Assembly (NCBI GenBank): GCA_040437565.1
Contig: JBDOQK010000079.1
Location: 38,081 to 102,080 of the forward strand
From: Albugo candida
Taxonomy: Eukaryota > Oomycota > Peronosporomycetes > Albuginales
Reading direction: 5' to 3'
Length of the DNA stretch: 64,000 bases
The notes beneath the pieces were generated by a model that saw only the letters and a list, made by a program, of their open reading frames with translations, searched no databases and was not told the origin of the DNA. The position numbers and the translations under genes are program-made. Shown in pieces: positions 25,501 to 37,207 of this stretch (its first letter is position 1; the number at the start of each line of letters is the position of its first letter).

Positions 25501-27013
25501 CTGGATCGCTTTAGTTACCCCCTTCCGTTTTCATAGCTCAGAGTAACTCTTTTCTCTTTAAACATGCAGTATGAAACAGAGTTATGCGCAAGGTATCTAG
25601 CGTAATAAGCTTCCCTTAAAGTGACCACATGCGCGGTCCCATGTACGATAGCACTCAGCGTAACTTGACCAACCTTCGTGACATTAGTCGACTGTCCATC
25701 TGCAACGTTGCACTCGCCGGAGCAGTCTACTGAAATTATCGAGAATGGTGTCATCCATCAGCAGGTGTCTACTGGCACCACTGCCCAAAATCCAGGTCTT
25801 CTGATTTTGACCAGTTGGACTGACGCTGCACTCAAAGAGAACGACGCTTGATTTCTGTTGTCTTTTTTTGGACATTCTCGCTTGGTATGGCCAACTTGAT
25901 TATCGCTTTCTGTCTCCATGTACCACTGCCTTTATCTCAGTGTCCAACCTCCGAAAATTGTTACGGCCTTCAGTAGATTGCCTGCCCACAATAACCGCAT
26001 TCGCGCTTGTATCATGATTGAATGTCACGGCAATGTCTGCCATCTCCCATGCCTGCTTGAGATGGTCAGTACGGCGGCGGTCGAGTCTCGTCTGCATGGC
26101 TCGCTTCAGCTCCGGCGGTGCCACTTTACAAATATACTGAATAGCAAAGTTGTCTGGAAGGTTCGCCAAACTTGTAACAGCAACCAGGTATTGGTAGTGT
26201 TGCGTCCAGGAGCGATCATTTTGTTTCCTCGCCCGTATCAAGCGCGTGGATCGCTCCTCAGTAATTTCTCTTTCGTAGACCTTCAACATCTTGTTCATCA
26301 GATGTTCACCGCTGGTAATTCTGATGCCCAGATCCCTTCATCTTGTCGAAGTGTTTCCTTTCAATTCCATCGAGATATCAATTAAGTGTCCCCATCTTGA
26401 ACTCTTCAGGCCATTCGCCACCACTAAATTGTTGGGCTGTACCAAGTTCGTCCAGCACCTGCAATCCCCAGTCTTTGTATCTAGCTCCAAGTCCTCTGTA
26501 CTGTTCCTTTTCAGTAAAACGCTCGATCGGTTGCTTCATCTCCTTGCCGGCTGGCATCTTAATCCCAAATTCCTGCTGGGGGAAGAACTGCTGCCCCGGC
26601 TGCATATGTACTTGCGGCGTAGGCTGCACAGTCGGTAAGAACTGTTGCTGCTGAACTCGGGGTTGCGGTGAAGCAAAAGGCACATGTACCTGCATGGCTT
26701 CCCTTGGCGATTCATCTGTGGGTCGTTGTTTTCGAGCACCTAAGAACTGGATGAAGACGCTCAAACCACTATCAATTCCGGATCCTGATTCAGCGGAGGC
26801 ATCTGAGTAAGCTCTACGCGTTCCCGTGCCATATCGCGCATTAAATTCCCAATGGGTTTCTCCAGTCTGTCCAGACAATCTACACCATGTTCGGAGGCGC
26901 CGTGCTCACTTTATTGAGAGATCTGCGCGGTAACACCTGTCGCATCATCATGTACGCATAGTGGAGCTTCTGAGGGTCTTCCGGGGGCTTGGGCTCTAAC
27001 TGTTTGTCCATGA

Positions 27014-27175
27014 TGCTTGATCATTGTGAGATAAACGAGAAGCTGTTTTATTTGAAGCTTATCATCCTATTATCACTTCTTTCCCTTTCCTACAATCTTC
27101 GTAAATTACCAAGAGGCGCTTCATTCGTTTCAAGGATCGCGATCTTTCGACATCAGTAGTCGCGCTTTTTCAACA
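27014..27175 (-). repeat. 5' LTR of Copia element 1
   Basis: 162 bp, partner of 22434-22595. The gag-like reading starts just inside it on the minus strand. Confidence 0.85.
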
Positions 27176-27639
27176 CAATCTTCATTGTCTTTGAATGGCT
27201 AGACGAAACACTCAGGTTATGAGAAACGCTATCCATAATGCATAGGTTTGAAATACTGTACAGTACATCAATAACCACGGGACGTTTAGAGAGATTACAA
27301 AAGTTACAAGTTAAGCCTCAAACAATATATATCGGCCGCAAGAGTGCTTCAATGCGCGACCTCGTGCACTGCATTGTGTGTTAACGTGCACAAATGGGGT
27401 AACCAAGAATCGTATTCCAAAGAAAATGGTAGCATGAGAGACGCAGCAGACGCTTGCTTAGATCGTCAATATGGTCCAAAACATAGATATGGATTTGGAG
27501 AGCTGATGAGGTCGATGAAGCTTGATCTTAGATTCTCCCCCTTCGATTCACTACAAATTATTTGGTCCAAGCTAAAGAAGAAAACCAGCGCATATGCTTA
27601 TCACAACCATCCCGAACAATTCGTTGACGCATAATTCCA
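27176..27639. other. Unassigned spacer
   Basis: A 96-residue plus-strand frame (27344-27634) shows no known domain and lies between two Copia-derived segments. I do not call a gene. Confidence 0.35.
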
Positions 27640-28277
27640 TCCTCTTCCTTGGTCATGGCGTACGCGAAATGCACCCTCCGAGATCTCTTGTTGCTGTTTC
27701 TTATCTTGTTCCTTAAGCAACTTTTTTCTCACGATTCTCGAGTATTCTGACAAGTAGCTCGTATTCGGCAGGCAAGCTTTCGAGCAAAATCGTCAGCTTC
27801 CTTACTTCGTCCATCAGTCTCCGACTGCTTCCATACTCAACGTGAGCTCGTTCAATCTATGTGGCTGGCCATATTGCTTCCGTCTTCCATGCAAAACTCA
27901 TGTAGTCTTTGATTCAGAGCTAACTCTGTTTTGGAGGTTACGCTTGTTAAGTATTCCTAAGGCGTATCTCACAGTTTTTTTGCTGTTCTGGCGTGACGGA
28001 TCTTTGACAGATGGTCCACTTCGACTCCTCGTGCGATAATCGCAAAGGACGTTATATATTTGACCTTCAGTGAGCGTCCGAATCGTCCTTGGACTTCAGT
28101 TCCATGATATGGTTCCGAATCTTCCTCGAAATTCATTTCCATGATATGTTTCCGAAGTCCCTTGCGGGCGAGGGTAACCTTCATCTTGAACTCCCAATGG
28201 AAGTAGTAGCCGTTCCCGAGCAAGTCGTCGGGCTTCTTCATCTTCTCTCTGGCACCACCAGACGCTGTTGGGCTCAT
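27640..28277 (-). mobile_element. Copia gag fragment
   Basis: Minus-strand reading from 28277 contains YFHWEFKMKVTLARKGL, the start of the Copia gag (UBN2-type) domain, followed by a polar helical region. Its continuation near 27800 includes RKLTILLESLPAEYELL, also typical of Copia gag. No pol follows and no LTRs were seen. It is a fossil fragment. Confidence 0.6.
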
Positions 28278-28386
28278 AACCTGTTATTTGGATAATAGAA
28301 AAAAGGAGAAGAATACTATCAAGATTTACTGTCGTCTACAGGCCACTTAGCACAGCGCCTGAAGTGTTAAAAAGTTACAAAGCATA

Positions 28387-28486
28387 NNNNNNNNNNNNNN
28401 NNNNNNNNNNNNNNNNNNNNNNNNNNNNNNNNNNNNNNNNNNNNNNNNNNNNNNNNNNNNNNNNNNNNNNNNNNNNNNNNNNNNNN
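28387..28486. other. Assembly gap (100 N)
   Basis: Exactly 100 N. The flanks do not repeat each other, unlike most gaps here. From 28487 to 29288 I see no gene or known repeat. Confidence 0.9.
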
Positions 28487-29288
28487 CGAGTAGCTAAATT
28501 AATATAGAATAATTACTGAAATTATGTACCGTACCTCACAGTCGTCGCTATCCATATCGTGGACTTCTTCCCCTACAGTACTTCAAATCTAGTGTACGTT
28601 TTACCAGTAAACAATATGGTTAATTCTTCATCCTCTAATTTTACTCTTTCCATCCTCGGAAGATACTGACCTTGCACACATATTTAAATATCAATTTTGC
28701 ATGCTTGATTGAGCCGTTCATCATTCATCTGATGCTGATGTCTGTTGATCCTTCAACTTCGTTGTTTCACAGTCATGAATGAATTCTATAAACGATACAA
28801 ATCAGGCATCCCGAGTAGTTCAAGCTGGACTGACTATGTGGTTCTCAGCAATCGTCCTTGCTACAACCGCCATGTTATGTTGATGCGAAGTATCGACTTA
28901 TTTCATAATACGTCTGGGTCGTGCTTGCAGCAGCAGGATCCCGCCTCTAAAAGTACCATTAGATATTGCTTTGTAACAAATTGATCGAGTCCGTGAATAT
29001 TCCTGTTCTGTATGTGGATTCTTTTATGTGTCTTCTTCATTGTGGTCGATGGATAAACACTTGTACTTTCGACTATTGTTCTCGAGATCGCTCTGTCAAC
29101 GTCCATTGATATATAACGAAGATTATTTGACAACAAACCGATTAGAGACCTTTGATTGAGTTGCTAACGATATTCACTTTACTGCATAGAGAAATTGTCT
29201 TATTTATGGTCGAATATTTGACGTTATCTTAGCAATCCGTTTTAATTCGCAATTTTCTATAACGTTTATGAAGGCGACATAAACCATA

Positions 29289-30578
29289 CAGTAGCCTACA
29301 AAAAGTATACGTTATTCTACATATGACGGTTGATTTACCGCTTCGACCTTGACAAAAATACAATTTTTTTATGATCTAAGAGCCACTATAATTCTAAAAC
29401 AACGCTCAAGGCTGACAATAAAGTCTATTAGAAGTCGTTCCTGATGTATTTATATTCAGGAAATGCGTTGTTCGTCGAAAATGTAGGTGCCATTGGGGAG
29501 GATTCACCGGCGAGTTGCTCCACCCTTGGCAGCAAGAAGAGCAGCAATTCTCCTTAGCATTGACTCTACTAGTCATCGAAGCATCTCGAGAGAAACCTTG
29601 CAGTATTCCTCACCAAGTGTGGTAGCCATTTCTTCGACGTTTTTTGGCCTGTCGCGGTTCTGGACGGCATCCATAAGGTTCTTCCACAGGTTTTCGATGG
29701 GGTTGAGATTAGGACTTTGGGCAGGCCATTCTAGCTTTGCAAGCGACCGCTTATCATGCCATGCCTTTGCTGCACTACTGCGGTGGACTGACGGACCATC
29801 CTCCATAAGAATTAGGTCTTTTTTGTCATCCCGGTCGTCCATCCATGGTCCAAGTGCAGCGTCATAGATCAGTTTGACAAGTCGGTGGCAGTGTGATGTT
29901 GGGGTGGCATGATGACCATCTGTAGAATCCTCTCACCAGTAAAAGCTCCCCAGATCATCACCGAGGACCGTCCACTCCTTAGTGTTGGCGCCAAACACTC
30001 AAAATTGAACTTTTCATCCACGCGACACCGCACAACAACCTGACAAGAATTCTTGCCAATCTCAAAGGTGGACTCGTCGGTCCAAATGACCTTCTTCCAG
30101 TCCTCTTCAGTCTCTTAACCTTGTGTTTATCCGTCAAAAAGGCTTCTTGGCGGCAATACGGCTCCTGAAGCCCATTTCATGGAGGGCACTACGGATTGTG
30201 CCTGGCGATACCGGAGTATCCGCATTGTTCGTGATTTCTGCTAGTGGCGCCCGCCGGTTCTGCATCACAGTGCGCCCAATAGACCTGGGGTCCCTTTCTG
30301 AGATCTTTGGTGGTCTTACTCTTGCCTTGGTACCCTCCACCGTACCCCTTTTACGCCAGTTATGTAGCACTGTCGAAATGGTTGATTGGGTGAACCCTGT
30401 TTGAGCAGTGATTCCTCGCTGTTTCAAGCCTGCCTGATGCAGTCCGACAATGATAGCTTTCTCCTCAGTGTTCAAACAACGTGTCTTCATATTTCACAAA
30501 TGGTTTGATGTTGGAAACACAAAGTAATATGGCTGGATAGTCCTCATATACAAAAATAACTTTTACTTTTGTAGGCTG
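29289..30578 (-). mobile_element. Tc1/mariner DNA transposon (DD34E-like), inactive
   Basis: Terminal inverted repeats of about 28 bp lie at 29290-29317 (AGCCTACAAAAAGTATACGT) and about 30547-30576 (mirrored), with TA at both outer edges, the Tc1/mariner target. On the minus strand a 118-residue frame (30490-30134) has the paired helix-turn-helix region. The next part carries WTDES (first D), then MEDGPSVHRS (second D) and SPNLNPIENLW (E of the DDE triad), at about 30090-29690. The transposase is split over at least three frames, so it is inactive. The near-complete structure suggests moderate age. Confidence 0.85.
29573..30490 (-). pseudogene. Tc1/mariner transposase, broken
   Basis: The N-terminal HTH part is open from 30490 to 30134. 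The first catalytic block (WTDESTFEIG) is in another frame around 30090, and the C-terminal catalytic part is open from 29842 to 29573. A full-length Tc1 transposase is about 340 residues, which fits the span. Frame changes between the parts and an in-frame TGA after DLSN show loss of function. Confidence 0.8.
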
Positions 30579-32404
30579 CTAGTAGGCTACATACAGGGTA
30601 AAAACACTTCCCTTACCAAAGAGCTTGATTGACACCGACAGACAGAGACCAGTCAATCAACTTTGAAATTTTTTTGAAGGACCCTTTTTGACGTAACGGG
30701 TAACCAGTAACAGCAGATCTGTGAAAAGGACTTGAAAAAAAAAGGTTTTAGGTTTGCTATGGCACTTGCTAGGAAAAAAGCTCGGCAATTTTCCTAGGTC
30801 GAAGCCATCTTCGCTCACCTGCCAAATGGTCAAACGACAGAGTAAGCAAAATAATTTTCCTCCACATATGAACACAATTTGGCAATTCATCTGGTGTCTG
30901 ATCAATTATATTAAAGACGGGCCGCTGCAGTCTCATCCAAATCTTCACATAAATGTCAATCATATCATCTCCGTCCGCAAAACCTAGTATTCGATACGCA
31001 GTCACCCCCTCATATTATGTAATCCTTCTTTTTTCGTCCCTCGAGAACCAGAAAGATAATACTTGCTATGTCGCCGAATAGATTCGTACACCGTGTTCAT
31101 TGATTTGCTTTTTGAGTCGGATTATATAATAAAAAGTAAGCGTGCGATATTTTATGGAGCTGGATCAAGTCATCCTCTTGTTGCGAAATGAAGCATAGAA
31201 TATAGAGCTTGTCTACCACGATCTGGTTACGTACAAACACATCTCATCATATAATTATCGAGGAATAACTCAAGAAAATTTGACACTTCAATTTCGTTCT
31301 CAGTTAAGAAAAAGTATTTCACAAAACATCGATTTTTCTATCCCACCGACAAAATCGTTCAGTACCGGTTCACTAGTATCAGTCCAACATCCTTGCGTGC
31401 AGGGGGAAGATCCATAGAATTCATCATCCTAATTCCCTCTATAACTGCCTTCAAAAAGGTCGCAGAATTGTACTTGTGAAACGTTGTTAGAATTGGTAGC
31501 GATATCACACCAGTATATACAAATGTTACCAAACATGTATCAGAAATATCAAACGTCATATCTGGTGAATTCGTGAAAGCTTGTACTACAAAGAAGTCTG
31601 AAGACCCGCATTGATGTGTATCATGGGACATGCTAGTCATCCGTACGAATGCAGATTATTTGTACGAAATCCTTGACGACAGCTTACAAGGACTTATTAT
31701 ATCCAACTATAAGGCTCATCGCAAAGAGTGTGATTTTATAGGCAGTTCATCTCGAGATGAAGTTCAAGTGCAGATACCTAACAAGGTAGGTAGAATAGAA
31801 CTTCGCAAACAATGTTCAACATGCATCATGTTTCAGAAGAGGTAAAAGCATAATCCGAACTTCCAGCTGACCGACTATCACGTGAGTAATGGCAGTCCCC
31901 TTCTACAAAAGATAGAAATGCCAATACTTTGGACATGGGACCTTGTTTGTTCGCAAGGATTATAGCCAACTAACCTATATCATGAATGCTTTGTTGGTTT
32001 TGTCTTTGGAAAAGCTCACATACATTATCAATGCCATCGGCGAACAAGATCAACACTTCTAGTAATGCGTTCTCTGCCTACGAAGAACTTCGTTCTTCGT
32101 TGTATCCGTTTTCTGTGCTTCGAAAATAATTTCATCAACAAGGTGATAAAATTCCTCTATCTTCAAATTGCCGATTATAATCTAGCAAACATAATCTTCT
32201 AGTGAGCTAAAGAAAAGACCAGGCGATCTCAGCTGAAGCAAAGGAGTTCAAATTACGGCTACCATCAATCGAATTAAGTTTTTTAGAAATTGCAATCACT
32301 TTGCAATGCGGTGATGTCAGAAAGAAGTTGTTGATTTTGCTTGGGTTTTAAGGTTTTTATTATAATTTTTATCTGTTTCTTCAACTGCCTTCTTTACACC
32401 AGCA
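30579..32404. other. Unassigned stretch
   Basis: Short frames occur on both strands (for example 31359-31640 minus, 93 residues, and 31630-31845 plus) without recognisable domains or joinable exons. I see no repeat structure. Confidence 0.35.
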
Positions 32405-32540
32405 CTAGCCCATGACCGCGTGAATATAAATGAAGTCTTGCTTCAAACTTGAGGAGGCAGATATTTTCCAAGCTTCCGCTTGGGGTTAAACTGCTCACAC
32501 TGGCGAGCATTCGCTTTCTCAACCGTCTGAGCTGATTAGA
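32405..32540 (-). mobile_element. Gypsy gag-end fragment
   Basis: This matches 3130-3300 of the first Gypsy element along its length: GACCGCGTGAATAT versus GACCGTGTGAATGT, then GAGGCAGATATT, CCAA.C..CTTG.TTGGG and AAACTGCT. It is a small scrap of the same family. Confidence 0.5.
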
Positions 32541-32779
32541 ACCGACTTCTCGATTTGCCGACTACTACGTAACACGCCATTTTAGTACAAACAACGGGAA
32601 AACAACTTTCTTAACTCTATTCTCTCCGAAATAAAGGTTCAACTCGACATATTGACACAAACCAGAGTGCTAGGGTCCCCTTTGCTGATGTGGCAACACT
32701 GATGAACCACATGGCTTTTGGTGATTGCACGATTCTTAGTGACTCATCATCTCTTTGTAATGACGTGACGTAAAAATAC

Positions 32780-33100
32780 CCTCACTTCTATTGTGATGGT
32801 ACAGGACGGTGAAGGTTGTAGTGCCACTGAATTGTCACAGGGGTTTCCAAAGGAAACTTTAAGTGTGGACAGTAGAAAGTTCCATCCTTGGCTGATATTA
32901 GATACAGGAGTCCTTGCATAAGTACAAGGCTAGAGCTCGAGCGCGATGTAGCGTGAAGCTTGCAAAGCTGAAACTCTCGGATATCGAGAAGATATAATGA
33001 AACTATTCGCAGACCGGTCACAACCAGATTGGGTCGGTCTTTGCTGCAAAGACGGAGGCAAGGAGGCCTTTTACACTATCCAAACGCCTACCGGATAGCA
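32780..33100 (-). mobile_element. Possible Gypsy integrase N-terminal scrap
   Basis: The minus-strand frame 33021-32788 contains LMQGLLYLISAKDGTFYCP, which loosely resembles the GLLY...G..yVP segment preceding the zinc-binding domain of Gypsy integrases. The call is short and weak. From 33101 to 34950 nothing further is identified, apart from a C homopolymer at about 33722-33732 and a short CTCAGCA-type repeat at about 34855-34888. Confidence 0.3.
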
Positions 33101-36100
33101 AAGCCATTGCTAAAGTATCAAAAATGCCTGGTGGCTACTGAGGGTGATGATTTAGACCGAGGATTCTTGTCAACAGCTAATGTCCCATCCAGAACCATCC
33201 TCGGGATGCAATAGTTCCCGAGGTAGTATTCTATCGAATCTAATTACTTCCGTGATTCTTTTGGTGTGATAGTGGAGGAAGAGAGGACTCCCGTCTTGCG
33301 TTCTCTTTACGGTTGAGTATGTTCAGTAGTCCTTGATATTTTCAGAAAGTGTGCTGTACAAGTGAGTCGTGATGTCATCGTGGAAAGAGTACTTTAGTAC
33401 TCGTACATGCTCTCCACGGCTGGTCTAAATTGGCAAATTATGCGTACAAATTGCATACGCAAAGCTATTATATCCTGTGATAGAGTACAATGCCTCGATT
33501 TCTTTAAAACGACGAAGTTTTGGTCAACGTGGTCCTTATTGGCTGGATTTGGGAGCTGCGTAAGTCAGAGGGGTCAGGCAAGAACCCAATAAAACGATAA
33601 TAAGCAACGAAATCACTCGTTGCATCTCCACAAAAGATGGTGGAGCCATTCTCAATCCTGGGAATGAAAAAGGCGAGGAATCGAAACGAAAACCCTACAA
33701 ACAAATCTCGTTCGAGCTTTACCCCCCCCCCAATTTATACCCCCAAGGGCACTAGACTTGCTGCGGCCACTCTCTCCCATCTTATACCTGAAATATAAAC
33801 GAATCTCACTAGCACAAGTAAACTAAGATGAGGATGTGTACAAGCAGATTAGAACGGGCAGGTAAAACGTAATCCGGTGGAGCCGTTCCAATAAATGGTA
33901 GAGTAGTACTTACTTTGCATTTCTTGCAACTATGGAGGTGGACATAGACGATGTAATAGTGTATGACAATATGGATCATGGAAACCGCATCCAAATTAAT
34001 CCCGTGAAGCACAGATGCCAAAAATAGTGAACACTTCGAAAGAGGCGGCTCATTTTTATCGAAAATGTCATACAAGTCTTACAATCGGAGAGGCCAACTC
34101 AAGTTGGTGCGGTAAGAGAGATCATGGAAATCGATTCCAAAATCTCCCTCCACCCGCTCCGAACAGACAAAGCAGGTCCAGGACGATGCAAAAATCCCTT
34201 GTATGTGAAGGCTGGTACAGTTTTGCAACAAATCGACAAAATAATCGGAGCAGCACTAGATCATCCGATAGCCATGAATAGCACGTGCATGGATTCTAAC
34301 GGTCGTGCGTCAAATGAAGTAACTCAGGTATTCTTCTAATCAATCGCGTTATCTCAGCACTCAATCTCGTGGAAGATGCAACGTTTTCTAGACTCGACAT
34401 GTTGGTGGAAAAGTTCTTTCGAAGTGAGGTGGATCGTTCAACAAAGTAATTTTGAAGTGGAAGTCACTACCCGAGATAAGCACTGTTTGACATGAGCAAC
34501 CAGAGCTCTTGCGCTGAAGGAACTCCTATTTATGTGTACTATTCCGACATTTTATACAATCTATTGCTGCATCCAATATCTCACAGATTTGAATCCTTTC
34601 ATTTACTGCTGATTGATTTGCTCGTATCGTTTTTGCGCTGAGAGGTAGGATTCACGTGCTGATTCCACTGGTTTGGAGGCAAACGGTGAGAAGTTTTCTG
34701 CTGTGATATCGACGAGCTCTCCGGCAATATTTGGGTTTTCTCAGAAGAAATGCAACCCCTCACCTCTCACAGCAAATTGGTGCATTGAACTCGATCTTCG
34801 ATCCACTTCATCGTGAATTCTAATTGCTCCTGGATTATATCAACGTAGAACAGCATCTCAGCACTCTCAGCACTCTCAGCAGTCTCTGTGAATGTCAATG
34901 GAATTTATAGAATTGGTAATTCGTTTATTAAACACGTCCTATAACAACCAGCTGGAATCATTTCAGTTTTATTACATTCAAAGCTGCAGCACGAAATGTT
35001 TTTCAATGGCCACAACAGTGCTTTTCTGCGTTTAACACAGAATCGCAGTGGCGTTGTGCTGACAATCCTCCGTTTGGACTTTCCCGAGTTTATCACAGCT
35101 GAAGAAGTTACCGAACGAAGTGTTGAAAATCAATATTTGGTTTTGCGTCTTCTCATGACGATGCACCGGTGCATATTCACAATGTTTATGCACCGGTGAG
35201 GGACGAGGAGAGAGTGCTCTCTTCGAACTATTGCTCACCAACAACTTCGAATCGACTGCAACACATATCGTATTTGATGATTCTAAAACTCCACTCGATC
35301 CAGCTGTAGATGCCCCGAGTGGACCAATTTGGCACGAATTAAGTCGATTAGCGTGTCTGGAATATCTTTTGCAATTGGGTGTGGTAGACGCTTGATGAAT
35401 CAAACATCCGACTTTCGTAATTAACAGAGTCATTTCCTCGCAAGGGGTGATTACATTTCATCGGCATATCCAAGTAGCTGTTTAGTATGGTGTACAAAGA
35501 CTATTTTTTCGATCACGGCATTCAGGAGATCGTCTCACACAAGAAGTAATCTTTGGGAACCCAACTCAATCCCCGTTGCAAGGATGTTGGACATATTCAA
35601 TGCGACTATTCAAATATCCCTAAGTTGTCGAAGAAATCAAATTAGAAGCGAACTCTGTGCTCGAACAGTTGCTGATAATTTCGAATTCCGTAAAAATTTG
35701 GGGAAGTTGGAAGGCACAGAAGTTCGATATCGCACGTAAACCCCACTCAGTTACGTCGTTTTTTAGTTGATTCTACAATACTTGAGAAAATTCCGTCGAA
35801 ACGAATGCCACATACAACAAGGATGAGAGCTTCGATCATCACGCGAAGAATATGCAGAACGCCTATAAGCACTTTATTGCCCTCCGATTGCTCTTTTCGT
35901 CGCGTGCCGATAGAAGATGTGACCAAAACATGTGGCACTGTGAGATCGAATCCAAGGAAAATTATTGACGAATTTCGAGATATTAGGGTGGTGGCATGGG
36001 CTCTATAGATCAAAGAAAGAATCAGATGATCCATGTGAAAGAGATCAAAACGAGCTACTGTATTCTACTTTCTCTCAAGTCAGAACAGCAAAACCTTCTC

Positions 36101-36607
36101 CTAATTCTATCAGTAGTTACGAGACGCCGAAGTCATCAAGATCAAGCGGGGTAGTTCTCCTCCAGGTATCGATGGACTATCGGCTGCATTTTATGAGCTT
36201 GACACGGAAACTTTTGACGAGTTTCTGAAGATCGTGTTAGAATGGCAGCTGGAAAGAGGTATCTTACTTCGATCACAACGTCACTCGGCAATCACCTTGC
36301 TGTACAAGAAAAGGTTACGAGGTGATTCTGGCAATTTTCGACCGATCACGCCATTATGCGTCGATGGGAAATGACGTTTAAAAGTAGTGGCGCATCGATT
36401 GCAACGCATTTGTGCTAGGAAGGTTTATACATCACCACATTCGACATCTCCCCGACATACAAGACTTGGTCACTCCTCGTGGGAAAAAAGCGTATGCGAC
36501 TTTTCTCGACTTTCAGAAACCTTATGATCGAATCAAACGGACGTAAATGTTACGAGTAAAGGGCGTTGGAAAAAGTCTCATCGACTGGGTTCGTCTTCTT
36601 TACCCGT

Positions 36608-36707
36608 NNNNNNNNNNNNNNNNNNNNNNNNNNNNNNNNNNNNNNNNNNNNNNNNNNNNNNNNNNNNNNNNNNNNNNNNNNNNNNNNNNNNNNNNNNNNN
36701 NNNNNNN
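36608..36707. other. Assembly gap (100 N) inside LINE RT
   Basis: The flanks do not repeat each other. The gap falls in the reverse-transcriptase region, before the FAYDAS-type segment that corresponds to the FADD motif. Confidence 0.9.
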
Positions 36708-37058
36708 AAGCACGTTCGTATAATCAGAACAGAGGTTTCATTTGTTCGTAGACAAGATGGTGGGCTAAAAAAAATTTGTTGGGGCGACTGAAGATTCACC
36801 GCATTAATATCCTCCAGTAGTTCGCATACGACGCGTCGAAAATTATTCCTGCGAATTGAACTACTGCTTCGCTACTTATCCAATCTTCCTTTGGAAAAAA
36901 CAAGCCGATGGATATATTCACCATTGCACCACATCGACGTGGGAAAATGGCTCTCAATGAAAAAGCAAATCGTTTTGGTAGAAACACGCATTTAAATGGG
37001 GCATCAGATGGATTGGAGCATTGCGATGTCAGATTGGAATGTTCTACAATGCTGTTAG

Positions 37059-37207
37059 TGTTGACAGGTGAGCAAAGACGTTTGCATTAAAAGAAAAGGT
37101 TGCCGAAACTGAGGTTTATTCTTAGAAAATCAAACTCCTATCAGTCGTTTAGACTAAGTACCAGGTGCGACTAGAAACCTAAAGCACATTCTCAAGTCCT
37201 TCCAGCA
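37059..37207 (-). repeat. 3' LTR of Copia element 2
   Basis: Begins TGTTGACAGGTGAGC and ends CCTTCCAGCA. The GTTAG target repeat precedes it. Confidence 0.8.

Larger units (their letters stand above)
22434..27175 (-). mobile_element. Copia (Ty1-type) LTR retrotransposon, broken
   Basis: Two direct repeats of 162 bp, 22434-22595 and 27014-27175, both TG...CA bounded, enclose about 4.4 kb of minus-strand gag-pol remains. From the right there is a gag-like region (about 27010-25900), protease (about 25870-25520), integrase (about 25450-24770), reverse transcriptase (about 24000-23340) and RNase H (about 23036-22614, with the typical ALSTMEAEF). The LTRs differ at roughly 16 positions (about 90% identity by eye), so the insertion is moderately old. 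Five-base flanks are similar but not identical (CATTC and CAATC). It is broken in many places and is treated as a fossil. Confidence 0.85.
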
